Assembly: GCA_018343915.1 (NCBI GenBank)
Contig: JABRWF010000002.1
Span: forward strand, 3,782,001 to 3,846,000
Direction: 5' to 3'
Length of the DNA stretch: 64,000 nt
Origin: Agroathelia rolfsii
Lineage: Eukaryota > Basidiomycota > Agaricomycetes > Amylocorticiales > Amylocorticiaceae
Positions 39,098 through 50,233 of the stretch are shown here, one piece after another; the first letter of the stretch is position 1, and every line of letters begins with the position of its first letter. A program made the translations under genes and the position numbers. Below the pieces are notes generated by a model, which saw only the letters and a list, made by a program, of their open reading frames with translations, did no database searches and had not been told where the DNA came from.

Positions 39098-40625
39098 TTA
39101 CGCCAGTAACGCAATATGCCTCAACTCGCTGAAAAATTTGACAATCATCAGCAAAAAGAAATCGCCAATCTGTCCAGTCACGAAACATACTTTTGAACCT
39201 GCTGTCCAACTTTCATGGGCTCGTACACTACGGGCAATCCTTCGTTCTTGCCTAGCTGCAGAGTTTCAACGTGCTTCGCATTTGCCTTATCAGCCAAAGC
39301 AGGAATGGGCGCCAGCAAGTAGTCGGAGGAAAGATGCCAGAAGAAAGTGGATGATATCCGAATCAAGGGACGACCAGGGTGCGTCTCTTTGCGTCTCTTC
39401 ATGGTCTAGAGGAGTCCAGTTGTGTAAATGCGGTTGTGACGTACATATGAGAGATAGGCCTTACATCAAGGGTAGCTTGGTTGACAACAACTTCATGATA
39501 GCCAGCTTTGATTAGGCCACCGCTGATATGTTCAAGCTGTTTTCCGGCCTAATTGATAGCAGAAGTTTAAAATTAAATCATTATATGATTTTATTTTGGA
39601 CCTACTTGAACCAGAAGATATCGACCTGTTGGTGGGAACTTGACAGCAATTCTCTTCCCGGTATTTCTAGCCCATATGTTCAACCCAGGAAATCGGGAGC
39701 GACCATGGATAGTCAGGAAATTGAGATCGGTATGGAAGCCTGCTAAGATCGTATCCTTTTCGCCATATTTGTTTAGATCAGAGGCAGTTGGAGCAAGAAG
39801 ATGAGGGCTATGTATTGTTAAAAACGTGACCATCTAAGATGATGAAATGATCTTACCCGTATTTGCCAGCATCTGTGAAAGTATCCCGTGGCAGTCCAAG
39901 ACCTAAAGCAGCCATTTCTGCTAGGCCTTCTACACTATTTACGACTTGAACATCAGATTATAAATCATCCAAAGCTGATCACTTACGCCTGCTTCATCGA
40001 CTTGCCCCACTTTTCCATGCTAGGCGTCCACCTCTCCTTCACCGCCTCGCCAGCAGGGACAACATTCGGCGCATTCAACCCAGGGTAATCCGTCTCATAC
40101 GGCGGGGGCTTACTCATCTTCCAGAAGAACCTACACTTGGGATCCGGTGAATGTGCAGAGATGTCCAGCGGACGTTCGGTGGGATCCAAGCGTGCGATGA
40201 CATCCAGACATGGCTCGTCAACGGCACATTTGGGCTTCTCCGTGTTCTCGAGTGTAACACCGACTTGATAACCAAGTTCAGGACGTTCGTCCAGCTTAAG
40301 GGTATCATTGGGTTGATTGAAATAGTCCTACAGTATTACTAGTTGAACATGGATAGGAAAAGCTGAATAGATGATGGCTACTAATGAACCTCGAGAAGAT
40401 CAAGGAATGCAGCATTGTCTTCTTCGGAGACACGCGAGTCGTGTAGCAAGAGTGCTCCCCAGTTAATCAGAGCATCTGCAGCCTATCGTTTCATCGTCAA
40501 GATATGTAAGAGACGATATCAGTGTAATCAGCAACCTTGCGGCATTCTGAGTTGACCAGTTGCTGATCTCCTTTAGACAGGTATAGATCGAGGTCGATTA
40601 CGGGCAAGCTCGATAGATCGGCCAT
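39098..40625 (-). CDS. 2-oxoglutarate/Fe(II) oxygenase (isopenicillin N synthase-like fold)
   Basis: Exons 40536-40625, 40390-40482, 39987-40327, 39857-39934, 39606-39807, 39465-39548, 39191-39405 and 39098-39128 total 1134 nt (377 aa). Features: MADLSSLPVIDLDLYL start, GLPRDTF, then the jelly-roll core with the iron ligands His and Asp in FHTDLNFLTIHG, the distal His in GYHEVV, and the 2-oxoglutarate Arg region RPLIRISSTFFWHL. This matches a large family of fungal proteins annotated as 2OG-Fe(II) or clavaminate-like oxygenases. Substrate is unknown and the neighbours give no pathway hint. The final intron (39129-39190) was called because reading through gives a stop after YVS, while splicing gives a family-like VQNELRHIALLA end. 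Confidence 0.87.
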
Positions 40626-40878
40626 GTCAGCAGTAAATAGTGAACCAGCAGTAGTAATTGTACAATTATGAAAGCGACAAATACTTCTCAACTTCGAGAA
40701 CCGTCCGGATGGCTGGAGAGAAACAAGGCCCGGATATGGAAGGCACGCGACTTCCGCGCCACAGCATAACTAAGCTGCCACCGGCGTGCACACTGCACAC
40801 ACACCGCTCTCTGCTGTACTATCCCCACCAACCAGCTACACAGCCTTCCCTCAGTCTCTGCAAGCCACTTACGACATC
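40626..40878. promoter_or_regulatory. Divergent upstream region, oxygenase / UBC12
   Basis: 253 bp between start codons. CT- and CAC-rich towards UBC12. Promoter function is inferred from position only. Confidence 0.4.
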
Positions 40879-41713
40879 ATGATTAAGGTATGTCCCGTAT
40901 CTAACACGGCCTGAGATATTACTAACACTATCGTACAGATATGGAGCATGAAGAAGAGTCAGGATGCGGCAGCCAAGTCCAAGCCAAAGACGAGTGCTGC
41001 CCAGATTCGAGTCCAGAAGGGTATGCGTTCTACGCTATAAAACATCTTCTTTCGATTAAACACTATGTATATGCCTAGATCTGACTGAGCTTGAGCTACC
41101 ATCAACGATGAAGACACATTTCGAAGACCCCGCCGATCTGCTCAACTTTACGCTGACTATCACGCCTGACGGAGGTGAACAAACTCTGCATAAATACGTA
41201 TTGAATCGCTGACTTATAGTATACCGGATAGGGATGTATAAAGGTGGTGCATTCAACTTTTCCTTCAACATCAACCCCAACTACCCACACGAGCCTCCAA
41301 AGGTCAAGTGCACACAAACCGTGAGTCGTCCGCTGGGCTCGTATGTGTATATGCAACGTGCTTTGCTGACACATATCTTAGATATATCATCCAAATGTTG
41401 ATCTAGAAGGGAATGTGTGCTTGAACATTCTACGAGAGGACTGGAAACCGGTGCTCAATCTCAACTCGGTCATGGTCGGCTTACAATACCTCTTCCTGGA
41501 GCCAAATGCAGACGATCCATTGAATAAAGGTAAGTTATTTTCCTCCTAGTCAAAGTCTATGTGATAAATATCAACGATCTTTCGACCATTTGAACAGAGG
41601 CTGCAGAGGAGATGCGCAAAGATCGTGCTCGATTTATCGCCAACGTACGTGCATCAATGCGCGGCGACAACATCAAAGGCAGAGCATACGATAACGTGCT
41701 GGTTGCTTCGTGA
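40879..41713 (+). CDS. UBC12: NEDD8-conjugating enzyme UBC12
   Basis: E2 that passes NEDD8/Rub1 to cullins. Exons 40879-40887, 40939-41020, 41079-41174, 41220-41320, 41382-41529 and 41598-41713 total 552 nt (183 aa). The first exon is only ATG ATT AAG. The Ubc12-specific N-terminal extension [16 protein letters not shown] is followed by the UBC fold: [40 protein letters not shown] with the active-site Cys in [11 protein letters not shown], and [21 protein letters not shown]. The MIK(I/L) start is the E1-docking peptide of this family, which fixes the start codon. Confidence 0.96.
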
Positions 41714-42214
41714 AATCGCCCGACCCTGTTGCTCTCACCACATCCACGTCCCATCCTGTCACTACCTTACCGTCGTCCCAGACTTTCCCAGACTTTCCTG
41801 CCCTTTCTTCCTTATTTTCCCATTGTGCAATGCCCTCATCTTCCCACCACTAGAGAGATCATATGGGATATACGATTGATCATAACTCGTTTAATGTACT
41901 TACTAGCCACCTTTTTCTTCCGCTTTTACAGCTTGGGGCTATGTAAGCTATAGCAAACACCTTGAACCCACCACCCCACCCGATACATTAATAATTACGT
42001 CCACAGGCATGGTTGCCTTGTTACATCTTATATAAATCTCCATCCCACGCGCGCATGCTCCTTCTCATTTCTTGGTTTGGCTATTTACGGCTCCGTAATC
42101 TCATGCCAATAGCATTTTGCGACGCATTCGAGGGGGGCTGTACTTATGAATGCACGGAAGATATTTGTATTTACAACACTGTTAGTTATGCTATTTTTGA
42201 TATTATACACATAT
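41714..42214. other. Convergent spacer, UBC12 / HIU hydrolase
   Basis: C/T-rich 3' flank of UBC12, then AT-rich flank of the hydrolase gene. No coding potential seen. Confidence 0.55.
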
Positions 42215-42809
42215 TCAGCTGCCTCGGTATGTGGTAAAAGAATACGGGCTGATAAGAAGTGGTATGTGGTAGTGCTCCGCAGGATTCTTGATCTCGAATG
42301 TTATCTATTTGAAAAAAAGAACAAGATTATTAGTCCATGTGTTGTCCACAATCTATATTCATGGCTAGTGACTCGCGCACCTCGACCCAGGGATAGAATG
42401 ATTCCCTGCCTGTGCTCTGGAAATACTCCTTGGTCTTGAACACAATCTTGTACAGTCCGCCAGCCCTGAGTTCTATCGCGGGCTTGCCTGTCTGCTCATC
42501 AAGTAGAAGATCGAGACAGCGTCCGTCGGCATTCGTCTTGCTGTATTACACTCCTTTGTGAATATCTACTTCAGGGTCTATAGTTTTCAGATTCAATATA
42601 TACCCATTGCCTATCGGAGAGAATATGTCGGCGGTCCCTCCTGCGACGCCTGTTTGGCATTCTTGCAGACGAATGTCAACATTTGCTGCTGGCTTGCCAA
42701 TAGACGAGTCGAGTACTATCGACGCCAATTACAAGATAAGATAACCAACTCAAGAAGATAAAAGGCAAGTATTGAAATTACCGTGGCATGTGATGGGGGA
42801 CTTGCTCAT
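42215..42809 (-). CDS. 5-hydroxyisourate hydrolase (transthyretin-like)
   Basis: Second step of urate degradation to allantoin: hydrolysis of 5-hydroxyisourate. Exons 42782-42809, 42604-42715, 42381-42540 and 42215-42304 total 390 nt (129 aa), the family length. The start MSKSPITCHVLDSSIGKPA, the middle GLYKIVFKT and FYPWVEI, HYHIPLLISPYS, and the diagnostic C-terminal tetrapeptide YRGS are all present. The splice after TGGGTCGAG joins WVE to ITFEI as in homologues. The C-terminal exon lies beyond what looks like a stop when exon 3 is read through. No peroxisomal PTS2 is obvious. Head-to-head with RRP1, 216 bp apart. Confidence 0.94.
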
Positions 42810-43025
42810 TGTAGCAGTTGGGTTCAGCGATGACGATGGTAGTTATCTAAGAGGCGTGTGTCATGTTGGTATTTGCAGTGAGTAGCACTACGTTATAATG
42901 ATCATCATCAAGGAAAAGGACCTATGATCTCACTAGTTGGTCGGAAACGGCGACACTTTATCCGAAGTGTTATCCGGAGTCTCACACTCGACTGTCCGCG
43001 GAGTTGGAAAAAGAAGCACACCAAA

Positions 43026-44355
43026 ATGGCTGCTTCGTCCTCGTCCTCCACCTCTGAGTCGGGCGTGCCTCCGCTCGCAAAATATCTTGCATCTAATGGT
43101 ACTGGAGCACTGTAATCATACCTGGTAGTAACATCGGATGCTTAATATAGATTTCAGAAAAGAAAGTACGGGACAAGGCCGTCCAGAACTTGGCCTCTTT
43201 CCTATCAAACTCGACCGAAGATGCATTGCCTCCACCTGAGATGAGAAAATTATGGAAGGGCATCTTTTACAGTAAAACGTCTTCAAATAATAAGGCATGC
43301 TACTGGCCCTGATCACCCCTTTCCGTTGTAGGCTTCTGGATGTCCGATAAACCTCTGGTACAACAAGCTCTAGCGAGCGAGCTCGCCGAGCTCGTGTTGA
43401 CGATTTCGACCGCATCGTTGGCATTAGACTTTTTAAAAGGCTTCTGGGAGGCCATAGTTAGAGAATGGAATGGCATTGATCGGCTAAGGTATGTATTGTG
43501 AAATTGCATTTGCATCTTTGGATTAATCTCAGGCACTTGTGGATCAGGATGGACAAATATTACATGCTTGTACGACGATTTATCAATGCCTCCCAACGAC
43601 TCTTATTACGAAACGATTGGGACCCTGTAATTTTGGAGGAGTATAATGCTATGCTGATCAGACCCTCTGGTGGGCCATTATGGTACGTTTGTGTTCCTTC
43701 TTCCTACCTCCAAAAGTCTCAAAAATATCTTTACTCCCTTTTCCTCCAATACACCATTTCCAGTCCGGACCACATCCGCACACCAGCCGGCCTATCCTAT
43801 CACATATGTGAAATCTATTTCGAAGAGCTCGATAAAGTCTTCGCTACCAATCCCGACCCCAACCCAGAGCCCGGGCCAAAAAACTCGAAAAAATCATCAG
43901 AATCACCATCTTCCGATTCCGCATCGGCTCCTACCCCGGGCCCCGCACCACTGGGCACGCTCCTCGAACCGTTCTTACACCTTGCCGCGCGCACGAACAA
44001 TAGCACGACGTACAAACAGGTACAATTGACCGTATTTGAGCCGTTGTTACATGCATTACATCCGCCGGAAAAAAATTCGGACGATGATAACGCGCGCACC
44101 AGCAGTAGGAGAAAACGACCGCGGCTAAGCTTGCCGACATATCCTAATCTGCTGGATAATGTGTGCTTGGCGACTTCGGCAGGAAAGGATGGCAGCAACC
44201 GCAAAAAACTGAATAGGGGACAGTTGAGGAAGGGTGTTTTGAAGCAGATGTTTGATGTGGCGAGTAAGGAGGAAACGAGGGATGTGAATCGGCGGAGGAT
44301 GTATGCGATTTGTAAGAGTGGATTGGACGAGGATAGTGAGGACGATGAATCTTAG
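43026..44355 (+). CDS. RRP1: Ribosomal RNA processing protein RRP1 (NOP52 family)
   Basis: Nucleolar factor for 27S/32S pre-rRNA processing to 25S/28S. Exons 43026-43098, 43158-43271, 43332-43488, 43548-43682 and 43764-44355 total 1071 nt (356 aa). Core: PLAKYLASNEKKVRDKAVQN, MRKLWKGIFYSFWMSDKPLV, FWEAIVREWNGIDRLRMDKY, YMLVRRF and GLSYHICEIYFEEL. A Pro/Ser-rich insertion (about residues 215-250) and a basic/acidic tail (SRRKRPRLS, then ending DEDSEDDES) follow, typical of nucleolar proteins. The ATG at 43026 follows a CCAAA context; upstream in-frame sequence is not family-like. Confidence 0.92.
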
Positions 44356-44513
44356 TTGATCGGTCAAGCAACGCACTGTCTAGCTAGTATATTCAAATGG
44401 AAACTCTCTAACTGGAGAGACATCATTGGCAGGAAAGAACCTAAAGAATATGGCATAATGTTCAAGAGTCGGCAATTATGACAAAGGATATATGTATATC
44501 GTAGTAGTAAGTG

Positions 44514-46028
44514 CTAGTATAAGAGCGCTCCGACTCCACCAAAACCATGTTCTTGCGCAAGATCACCTACAGTATGAGCAAAAATACGGACATGTGGCAC
44601 ATTGGCACGTAGCCAATCATGATCGGTATCGTCGATATTGGGAAAATCCCCCAGGATAAGGGATTCAATCCTTCCACCACCATCTGGAGATCCAAACTGC
44701 GGATCATTCGCTAAACGCGCTTGAAACACCATGCATCGAGTCGTCACGAGTTTCTTGATAGAGGCTATTGATACTCTTTCGGATATTCCTTCTCCCCTAA
44801 TTGACAGTCCAACCATCGATGGACAGAAGCAAAAGTCCAAATCTGAGTTCGGACACATGGTATCCAATACATCAGAGGTGAATGAAGGACAATTAGCGAT
44901 GAGCAAGGTATGCGGGTCTGCTGTTTCCAAAAGCGGGAGTAAATCGTCGGTGACGTCCTCATCTTCAATCACTAGCTCATTTGTGTACGGTGCTTCATAT
45001 ACATCAGAGATTGGACAATTTTTGACGTTCAGAGCGTCCAAGGGTTCGGCCGCTTCGCTTAAGATGCGCAAAATTGCTGCGGCAGCATGGGGTTGGAGGT
45101 ATTGTAAAATGACACGATTTATTGAAAAGTTGGCTTCGAGTGTGTCCGGTACATCGACTAGTTCATCAGGATAAAAATAAATCCCATATAACGAGAGCTC
45201 CTGCAACCGGGAGATGCTGTTGAGCATACAGAACATATCTACTAAAGATACCTCTATTCTGTGATTTTCATCCAAGCAAGTGATATCCAAGATAGTCAAG
45301 GAATCCAGCAAGTCAGGTAAACGCGAGGCAATCCATTGACGGGGTAGACTACACCGGAAGAGAGCAACGTCCATTTCGATGGATTCGATCTGGGGAGCGT
45401 AAAGATTTTTTGTGATAATTTGTTTATGGGATGGGATGGTCTGGCAATCGTGGGAGCGAGCTTTAAAAATTTCTAGTACAGGTGCATTTCCCGAAAGATG
45501 CTCGGCAATGGGTATGAGAGAAAGTCGATGCATGGTTTTGACACGAATTTCCGTACATCGACTAACGTGTGGTGCGAGAATCTTCATGACAGCATCCATT
45601 CGACGATGTTCCCAAGGGTCTGAAGTCTTAAATCCATCGCGTCTTGATATGTAGACACTGATTTTACTGTCTTGCGACGCCTGAATTTCTCGTCCTAGTT
45701 GTAGGATAGAAGACGCTCCGGGCCCTACGTCGATGAAAACACGCGTCCAAAATTCCGGAATGCTCAAGCAAATTTTGTTCCACGTAGAGCAGACGGAAGA
45801 AATGCAGTATGGGAAAAGAGAGCGATGGACCATCTGGGCGTCTGTGAGCTCAACCCATGCCCTCTTGACTGAAATCTGATGCTCATTGCCTGGGTCTCCC
45901 AGAGCGATTTCGTGAAGGAAATCAAGAAAGTCCTCCACCGTGCTCAGATGGAAGAGGTGACGAAATATATCTACAAGCACTTCCGTTGGAAGCGAGTAAA
46001 TGCCAGGGCACGAGGAGTTAGTGGACAT
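44514..46028 (-). CDS. F-box protein (tandem copy A)
   Basis: Single-exon, 504 aa. An N-terminal F-box-like motif (YSLPTEVLVDIFRHLF, residues 11-26) is followed by YCISSVCSTWNKICLSIPEF, the usual second half of basidiomycete F-box domains. The rest is a Leu-rich, repeat-like region of the kind seen in the expanded F-box families of mushrooms. Predicted substrate adaptor of an SCF ubiquitin ligase; target unknown. The neighbour at 46555-48060 is a clear paralogue in the same orientation, aligned from start to end (for example VFIDVG/IFIDIG, ISVYISRRDGF/ISIHVSRRDGF). The stop lies 159 bp from the end of RRP1. Confidence 0.88.
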   Translation of the reverse strand: MSTNSSCPGIYSLPTEVLVDIFRHLFHLSTVEDFLDFLHEIALGDPGNEHQISVKRAWVELTDAQMVHRSLFPYCISSVCSTWNKICLSIPEFWTRVFIDVGPGASSILQLGREIQASQDSKISVYISRRDGFKTSDPWEHRRMDAVMKILAPHVSRCTEIRVKTMHRLSLIPIAEHLSGNAPVLEIFKARSHDCQTIPSHKQIITKNLYAPQIESIEMDVALFRCSLPRQWIASRLPDLLDSLTILDITCLDENHRIEVSLVDMFCMLNSISRLQELSLYGIYFYPDELVDVPDTLEANFSINRVILQYLQPHAAAAILRILSEAAEPLDALNVKNCPISDVYEAPYTNELVIEDEDVTDDLLPLLETADPHTLLIANCPSFTSDVLDTMCPNSDLDFCFCPSMVGLSIRGEGISERVSIASIKKLVTTRCMVFQARLANDPQFGSPDGGGRIESLILGDFPNIDDTDHDWLRANVPHVRIFAHTVGDLAQEHGFGGVGALLY

Positions 46029-46554
46029 GGTAAATGAGTACCGAATATAGTACTGAATGTTTTACGCAAGGAGCCTCAGGCTGACACGATGTCGGCCTGG
46101 GCGCACAGCGGTGTCTTCGGTCCGCGCGTCCCGGTACTGGCGGTTTGAATACACACTCTACTACACTTACAACTGCTAAGGTAGACGCAATTAAGAACTA
46201 ACACCCCCTTACATGAGTAAATATGAATCCCTTCCTCGATTTACTTTACCGCAACATCAAGCAATGAAGTTATGTCTCTGGATATAGAGTCAACAGTATG
46301 GAATTTATCCATCAACCGATTGAGAGAAACTTAATGTCTAGAGGAACTAATAGGGAAAGGGGTTATGTTGCTATTTACATGTACTACACATGCCAACTGG
46401 CTCAGAAAGTACCACACAAGTGTTATTCAGTCAAGGTGCTGCAAAAAATAAGACTGGGGCACAGCTTCGTTCAAGCCAGTAATTATGACAATAATACATT
46501 TGCCAGGGTAATTACATGGTATCCATAGCATCAATTGCAAGTGTTATAGCATTT
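46029..46554. other. Spacer between tandem F-box genes
   Basis: Promoter of copy A and 3' flank of copy B. AT-rich, no coding potential. Confidence 0.55.
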
Positions 46555-48060
46555 TCAACCTATCATCTGATCAGAAATGCAGACATGTCGTACGTTTCTT
46601 TGCAGCCACCCAAGATCGGCACTGTCAATTTTAGGAAAATCCTTGAGGACGAGAGAACTGATCAGTCCACGTCCATCATACAATAACTCGGGATGCTCCA
46701 CTACGCGCGCCTCAAATGCAACAAATCGAGAAGCCACGAGCTTCTTGATAGAAGCTATCGAAACACTCTCGGAGACGTTTTCTCCACTGATCGATAGTCC
46801 AGAAAGCATTGGGCAAATAAAATCAGCCATCCCAGGGCGTGGAGACAGTCCGTTTATTGTGCTGGAAGTGAACGATGGGCAATTGGTAATGGTTAAGTAG
46901 TACGGATCTGATCCTAGCAAGATTGGGGCCAAATCTTCCGCAACATCTTCACTCTCCAACACCAAGTCATCAACTCGTGGAGCATGTCTCGGATCAACGT
47001 CAAAAATTGAGCAATTCGTGATGGTAAGAGCTTCCATGCGTTCGGCGTCTTCCGCAAAAAAGCGCAGAATTGCTGCGGCTGCGTGGGGTTGAAGATCTTT
47101 TAGAGTGAGGTGAGCAAGTGAGAAGATACGCTTTGGAGGGTTCGGTAAGCTAGCCAACGCCTCAGGATTGAAACAGATGCCAGATAGGGATAAGTGTTGC
47201 AAGTCAGATATGTTATTAAGCACGCGGAAGACGTCTATCAAACAGAATTCGATTCTGCCATTTGTATCTGAGTAAGCGATATCCACGATACTCAAGGCGC
47301 TCAGTGCGCCAGGCCAACGCGACGCAATCCATCGAGAAGATATGATGCACCGGAAGAGTATGGTGTCCATTCTAATGGTCTCGATCTGAGGAGCGTGAAG
47401 ATTGTTAATGATAACTTGGTCCTGGGATGGGATAATTTCATGATCATGGGAGTAAGCATGAAATTTTTCTAGCAAAGGTGCATTCCCAGACAGATAATTA
47501 GGGATGGGTATAAGGGAAAGTTGATGCATGGTCTTGATACAGATCGTCAAACACCGACCGATGTGAGCGGCAAGAATTTTCATGAAAGCATTCATTCGAC
47601 GATACTCCAAAGAGTCCGTAGTGGTGAATCCGTCGCGTCTCGATACATGAATGCTTATTTGATGTTTTTGCGATGCCTCTAATTCTTGCTTGAGCTGTAG
47701 AATGGAAGGTGCCCGGGTGCCTATATCGATAAAGATGCGTGTCCAGAACTCCGGAATACCCAAACAGATTCTGTTCCAAGTAGAGCAGACGTAGGACACA
47801 CAATATGGAAAAAGTGACGATTTTTCCATGTCTGTATCTTTTACCTTATGCCATAACTTTGCGATAGGAAGATCTTTGCCTGTGAGTGCAAGTGCAAAGT
47901 AAGCATCGAAGTCAAGGTCTTCCTCGGGGACGTCGTCTCTATTCATATCGAATAGAAGACGAAATATTTGTACAAGGACTTCCGCTGGAAGCGAGTGCGC
48001 CCCAGTTGATAGGGGGCCATGATAGATGTGTCGTGACTGTCGTTGTGAGATACTAGTCAT
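46555..48060 (-). CDS. F-box protein (tandem copy B)
   Basis: Single-exon, 501 aa from ATG 48060. The open frame continues upstream to about 48144, but only without an ATG. F-box core HSLPAEVLVQIFRLLF, then YCVSYVCSTWNRICLGIPEF. It aligns along its whole length with copy A but is clearly diverged, so the duplication is not recent. Both carry the conserved late block SFTSxxxD/N...SGENVSESVSIASIKKLV. It is intronless, unlike nearly all other genes here, as is common in expanded fungal F-box families. Function beyond SCF adaptor is unknown. Confidence 0.87.
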   Translation of the reverse strand: MTSISQRQSRHIYHGPLSTGAHSLPAEVLVQIFRLLFDMNRDDVPEEDLDFDAYFALALTGKDLPIAKLWHKVKDTDMEKSSLFPYCVSYVCSTWNRICLGIPEFWTRIFIDIGTRAPSILQLKQELEASQKHQISIHVSRRDGFTTTDSLEYRRMNAFMKILAAHIGRCLTICIKTMHQLSLIPIPNYLSGNAPLLEKFHAYSHDHEIIPSQDQVIINNLHAPQIETIRMDTILFRCIISSRWIASRWPGALSALSIVDIAYSDTNGRIEFCLIDVFRVLNNISDLQHLSLSGICFNPEALASLPNPPKRIFSLAHLTLKDLQPHAAAAILRFFAEDAERMEALTITNCSIFDVDPRHAPRVDDLVLESEDVAEDLAPILLGSDPYYLTITNCPSFTSSTINGLSPRPGMADFICPMLSGLSISGENVSESVSIASIKKLVASRFVAFEARVVEHPELLYDGRGLISSLVLKDFPKIDSADLGWLQRNVRHVCISDQMIG

Positions 48061-48464
48061 GATGAATGTAGCATCTGGACGGTTGAAGCAGCAAACAAAT
48101 ACCAAACAACTCGCTTTGCAATGGTCAACGGCTGCTAGCCACACCGAGCCACATCAGCCACGGTGTGGCTGACAAGGCATCACATTAAACACCATATTTA
48201 TTGAGCAAAAAGGTTCAAATTCATGCCTTAAAATTTCACCGCAAGTTTGCCAATGGGCTGGTAGTGAACGACGATATGTCATTATTTGATAAGACTTGGA
48301 GCTTGAATGGCATGAACATGATTTAGTGTCAAGATCCCATAAAACTAAACAAGGAATAATATATCATATACATAGTGTGTAAGTCCAACTGATGCACATA
48401 CATTTATACTACTTCACCCTAGCTCGGAGGAACGCCGAAGCGAGCGCATTGCACCCCAGTATAA

Positions 48465-49100
48465 CTAAGACCTATCTTCTTCAACCGCCCCGAGGTAAAG
48501 CTGTCGAGATTGATTGAACATATAAGCCCTCAAAGTGCACATCAAAGTCAAGTCACTCGCGTTGCTTATCCAGTCAGGCTCGCCAAAGTCACCATAAGTC
48601 CAAGCAAGCTCGGTATTAGGGACGGTAACCTAAAGACCGGATCGGTACCAGCATAAAAATCACATAGAAAACAAACTGAGAGGTTTTTGAACCTTGTTTA
48701 ATTCTACTTCTTTCTGCTCATCATTTACATAAGGTTAATTATATATGTGTGTATGTATATAAGTGAGAGCTGACCAAAATAGGGTCATCCTAGATTCAAA
48801 AACAATGCAACATTGATACTTTGGTTAGGATCGGGGTAGTGGTGAGTCTCTATGACTAGAGACATATACATACCATTTCAGAATTGACGTTGATGGTCCA
48901 CAAATTGGTGCCTTCGCTTCGAATGTTCTGTGCGCCGATGCTGTCCGGTTCACTGACAACAAATATTTCGGGTGTATCCGAATCTTAGTTATGGACGGCG
49001 TAGACCCTACCATTCTCATTGCTGGTATGGATATTTCCACCAACATGTATAGAGTAGAGGTAATATCTCCTAGCGGCGATAACTGATGGAGTTGAATTAG
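48465..49100 (-). pseudogene. Unrecognised short-exon gene with an in-frame TAA
   Basis: Four joined exons can be read at phase 0: 48874-49100, 48775-48789 (15 nt), 48693-48713 (21 nt) and 48465-48629, each with GT donors, AG acceptors and introns of 61-84 nt. The joined frame includes RRYYLYSIHVGGNIHTSNEN, then a TAA at 48985-48987, then DTPEIFVVSEPDSIGAQNIR, LWTINVNSEM, DDPIL, KEVELNK and VTVPNTELAWTYGDFGEPDW, ending at TAG 48465-48467. The frame is protein-like on both sides of the TAA. The 5' end is not resolved; a phase-1 acceptor at 49100 implies at least one more exon upstream. Either the gene is dead, or the true exon begins after the TAA. I do not recognise the family. Confidence 0.45.
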
Positions 49101-49464
49101 CTAAGGCAGATTACGTTTATTTATGGTGTTCACTAATGCATAACTGAAGTGAGATTCTTAAGAGTGTATGGAAGCAAGGACAAGTAGATTAGCTGGCCAG
49201 ATTCGACAGAGGGGAAAGAACCGACTTTTATATTTGCGCATACACCGCATATTCCGGATGAAGAAATGGACTATATAAAAATGGGATCAGCGCGTGCGTA
49301 GAGTAATCAAGGCGTTCTTGCGTAATGGTGCGCTATAAATGACAGTGACAGAACTAGGGCCTTTAAATGCCAGGGGCAAGGACGTAACGGATTAAAACAC
49401 TGTGAGAAAGAGTTAGACTCCTGATAAGCCTATTGTAATTCGTATGAAAGCTAATACAATATTA

Positions 49465-49487
49465 ACTTCAGTTGGTATAAAGCAACT
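49465..49487 (+). repeat. 23-bp repeat, copy 1
   Basis: ACTTCAGTTGGTATAAAGCAACT, the 23-mer that recurs unchanged exactly 100 bp downstream. This copy has lost the outer part of the palindrome. Confidence 0.8.
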
Positions 49488-49563
49488 CTTATTATTATGT
49501 ACCTAATACAATATTACTAGGGAGAGTTAGAATGATAAATAGGAGAATTCAGTATGGTACTTA

Positions 49564-49593
49564 CACTTCAGTTGGTATAAAGCAACTGAAGTG
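49564..49593. repeat. 30-bp perfect palindrome containing repeat copy 2
   Basis: CACTTCAGTTG and CAACTGAAGTG are exact inverses around the 8-nt loop GTATAAAG. Its inner 23 bp are identical to 49465-49487. Confidence 0.85.
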
Positions 49594-50233
49594 CAAGTAG
49601 TGTGACGTGTATCGATATATGTAACAGATACTTCCGTGATTAGTCATGTAACGTGCAATGCGCTAGTGCGTACGGAGAAAAGGAAAGTATAGAATAATAA
49701 AGTCATACTGTTTGAAATATTAACACCTATATCCAATAGTTTCCACCATATCAAATACCCGTAATATCAAGCGAATAGGCAAACGATGGATTAATGATGC
49801 GATTTCATGCCAGCATGCGTCGAACATCGGAATAAAGCAGCGCTAGTAGTATAACACCCGTGACAGATGCGTCGATCCGCTGACCGACGAATAGCGTATG
49901 TTAAATTCGGATAGTTTTATTGGATTGTGTGGTCATCTGCGATCCATGACATATTTCTGAAGCTCTAATAGGAGTCTTGGGGGTATTGAACGATCATGTT
50001 GATAGCCTATTCTAGCTGCAAAACTCAGTATTGGCCTGGAGGCAGAGCGTAGGTGGATAGGGGATAGGCATATTCAGTATCTAAAGTGATGTGGCGAATC
50101 AAGTTCCGCACTGCCAAAGAATCTACAGATAGCCACCCACTACAGGAAGGAATAACGAAAAGAGTATAATTAACATACTATGAATGCATTGTCCGTTGAG
50201 CCCCAATAACAAATCTAACAAAAAGAAAATTGC

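Larger units (their letters stand above)
49101..50233. other. AT-rich spacer with duplicated palindrome
   Basis: No gene seen. It contains repeated CTAATACAATATTA (49451-49464, 49503-49516) and the repeats listed separately. Confidence 0.5.
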
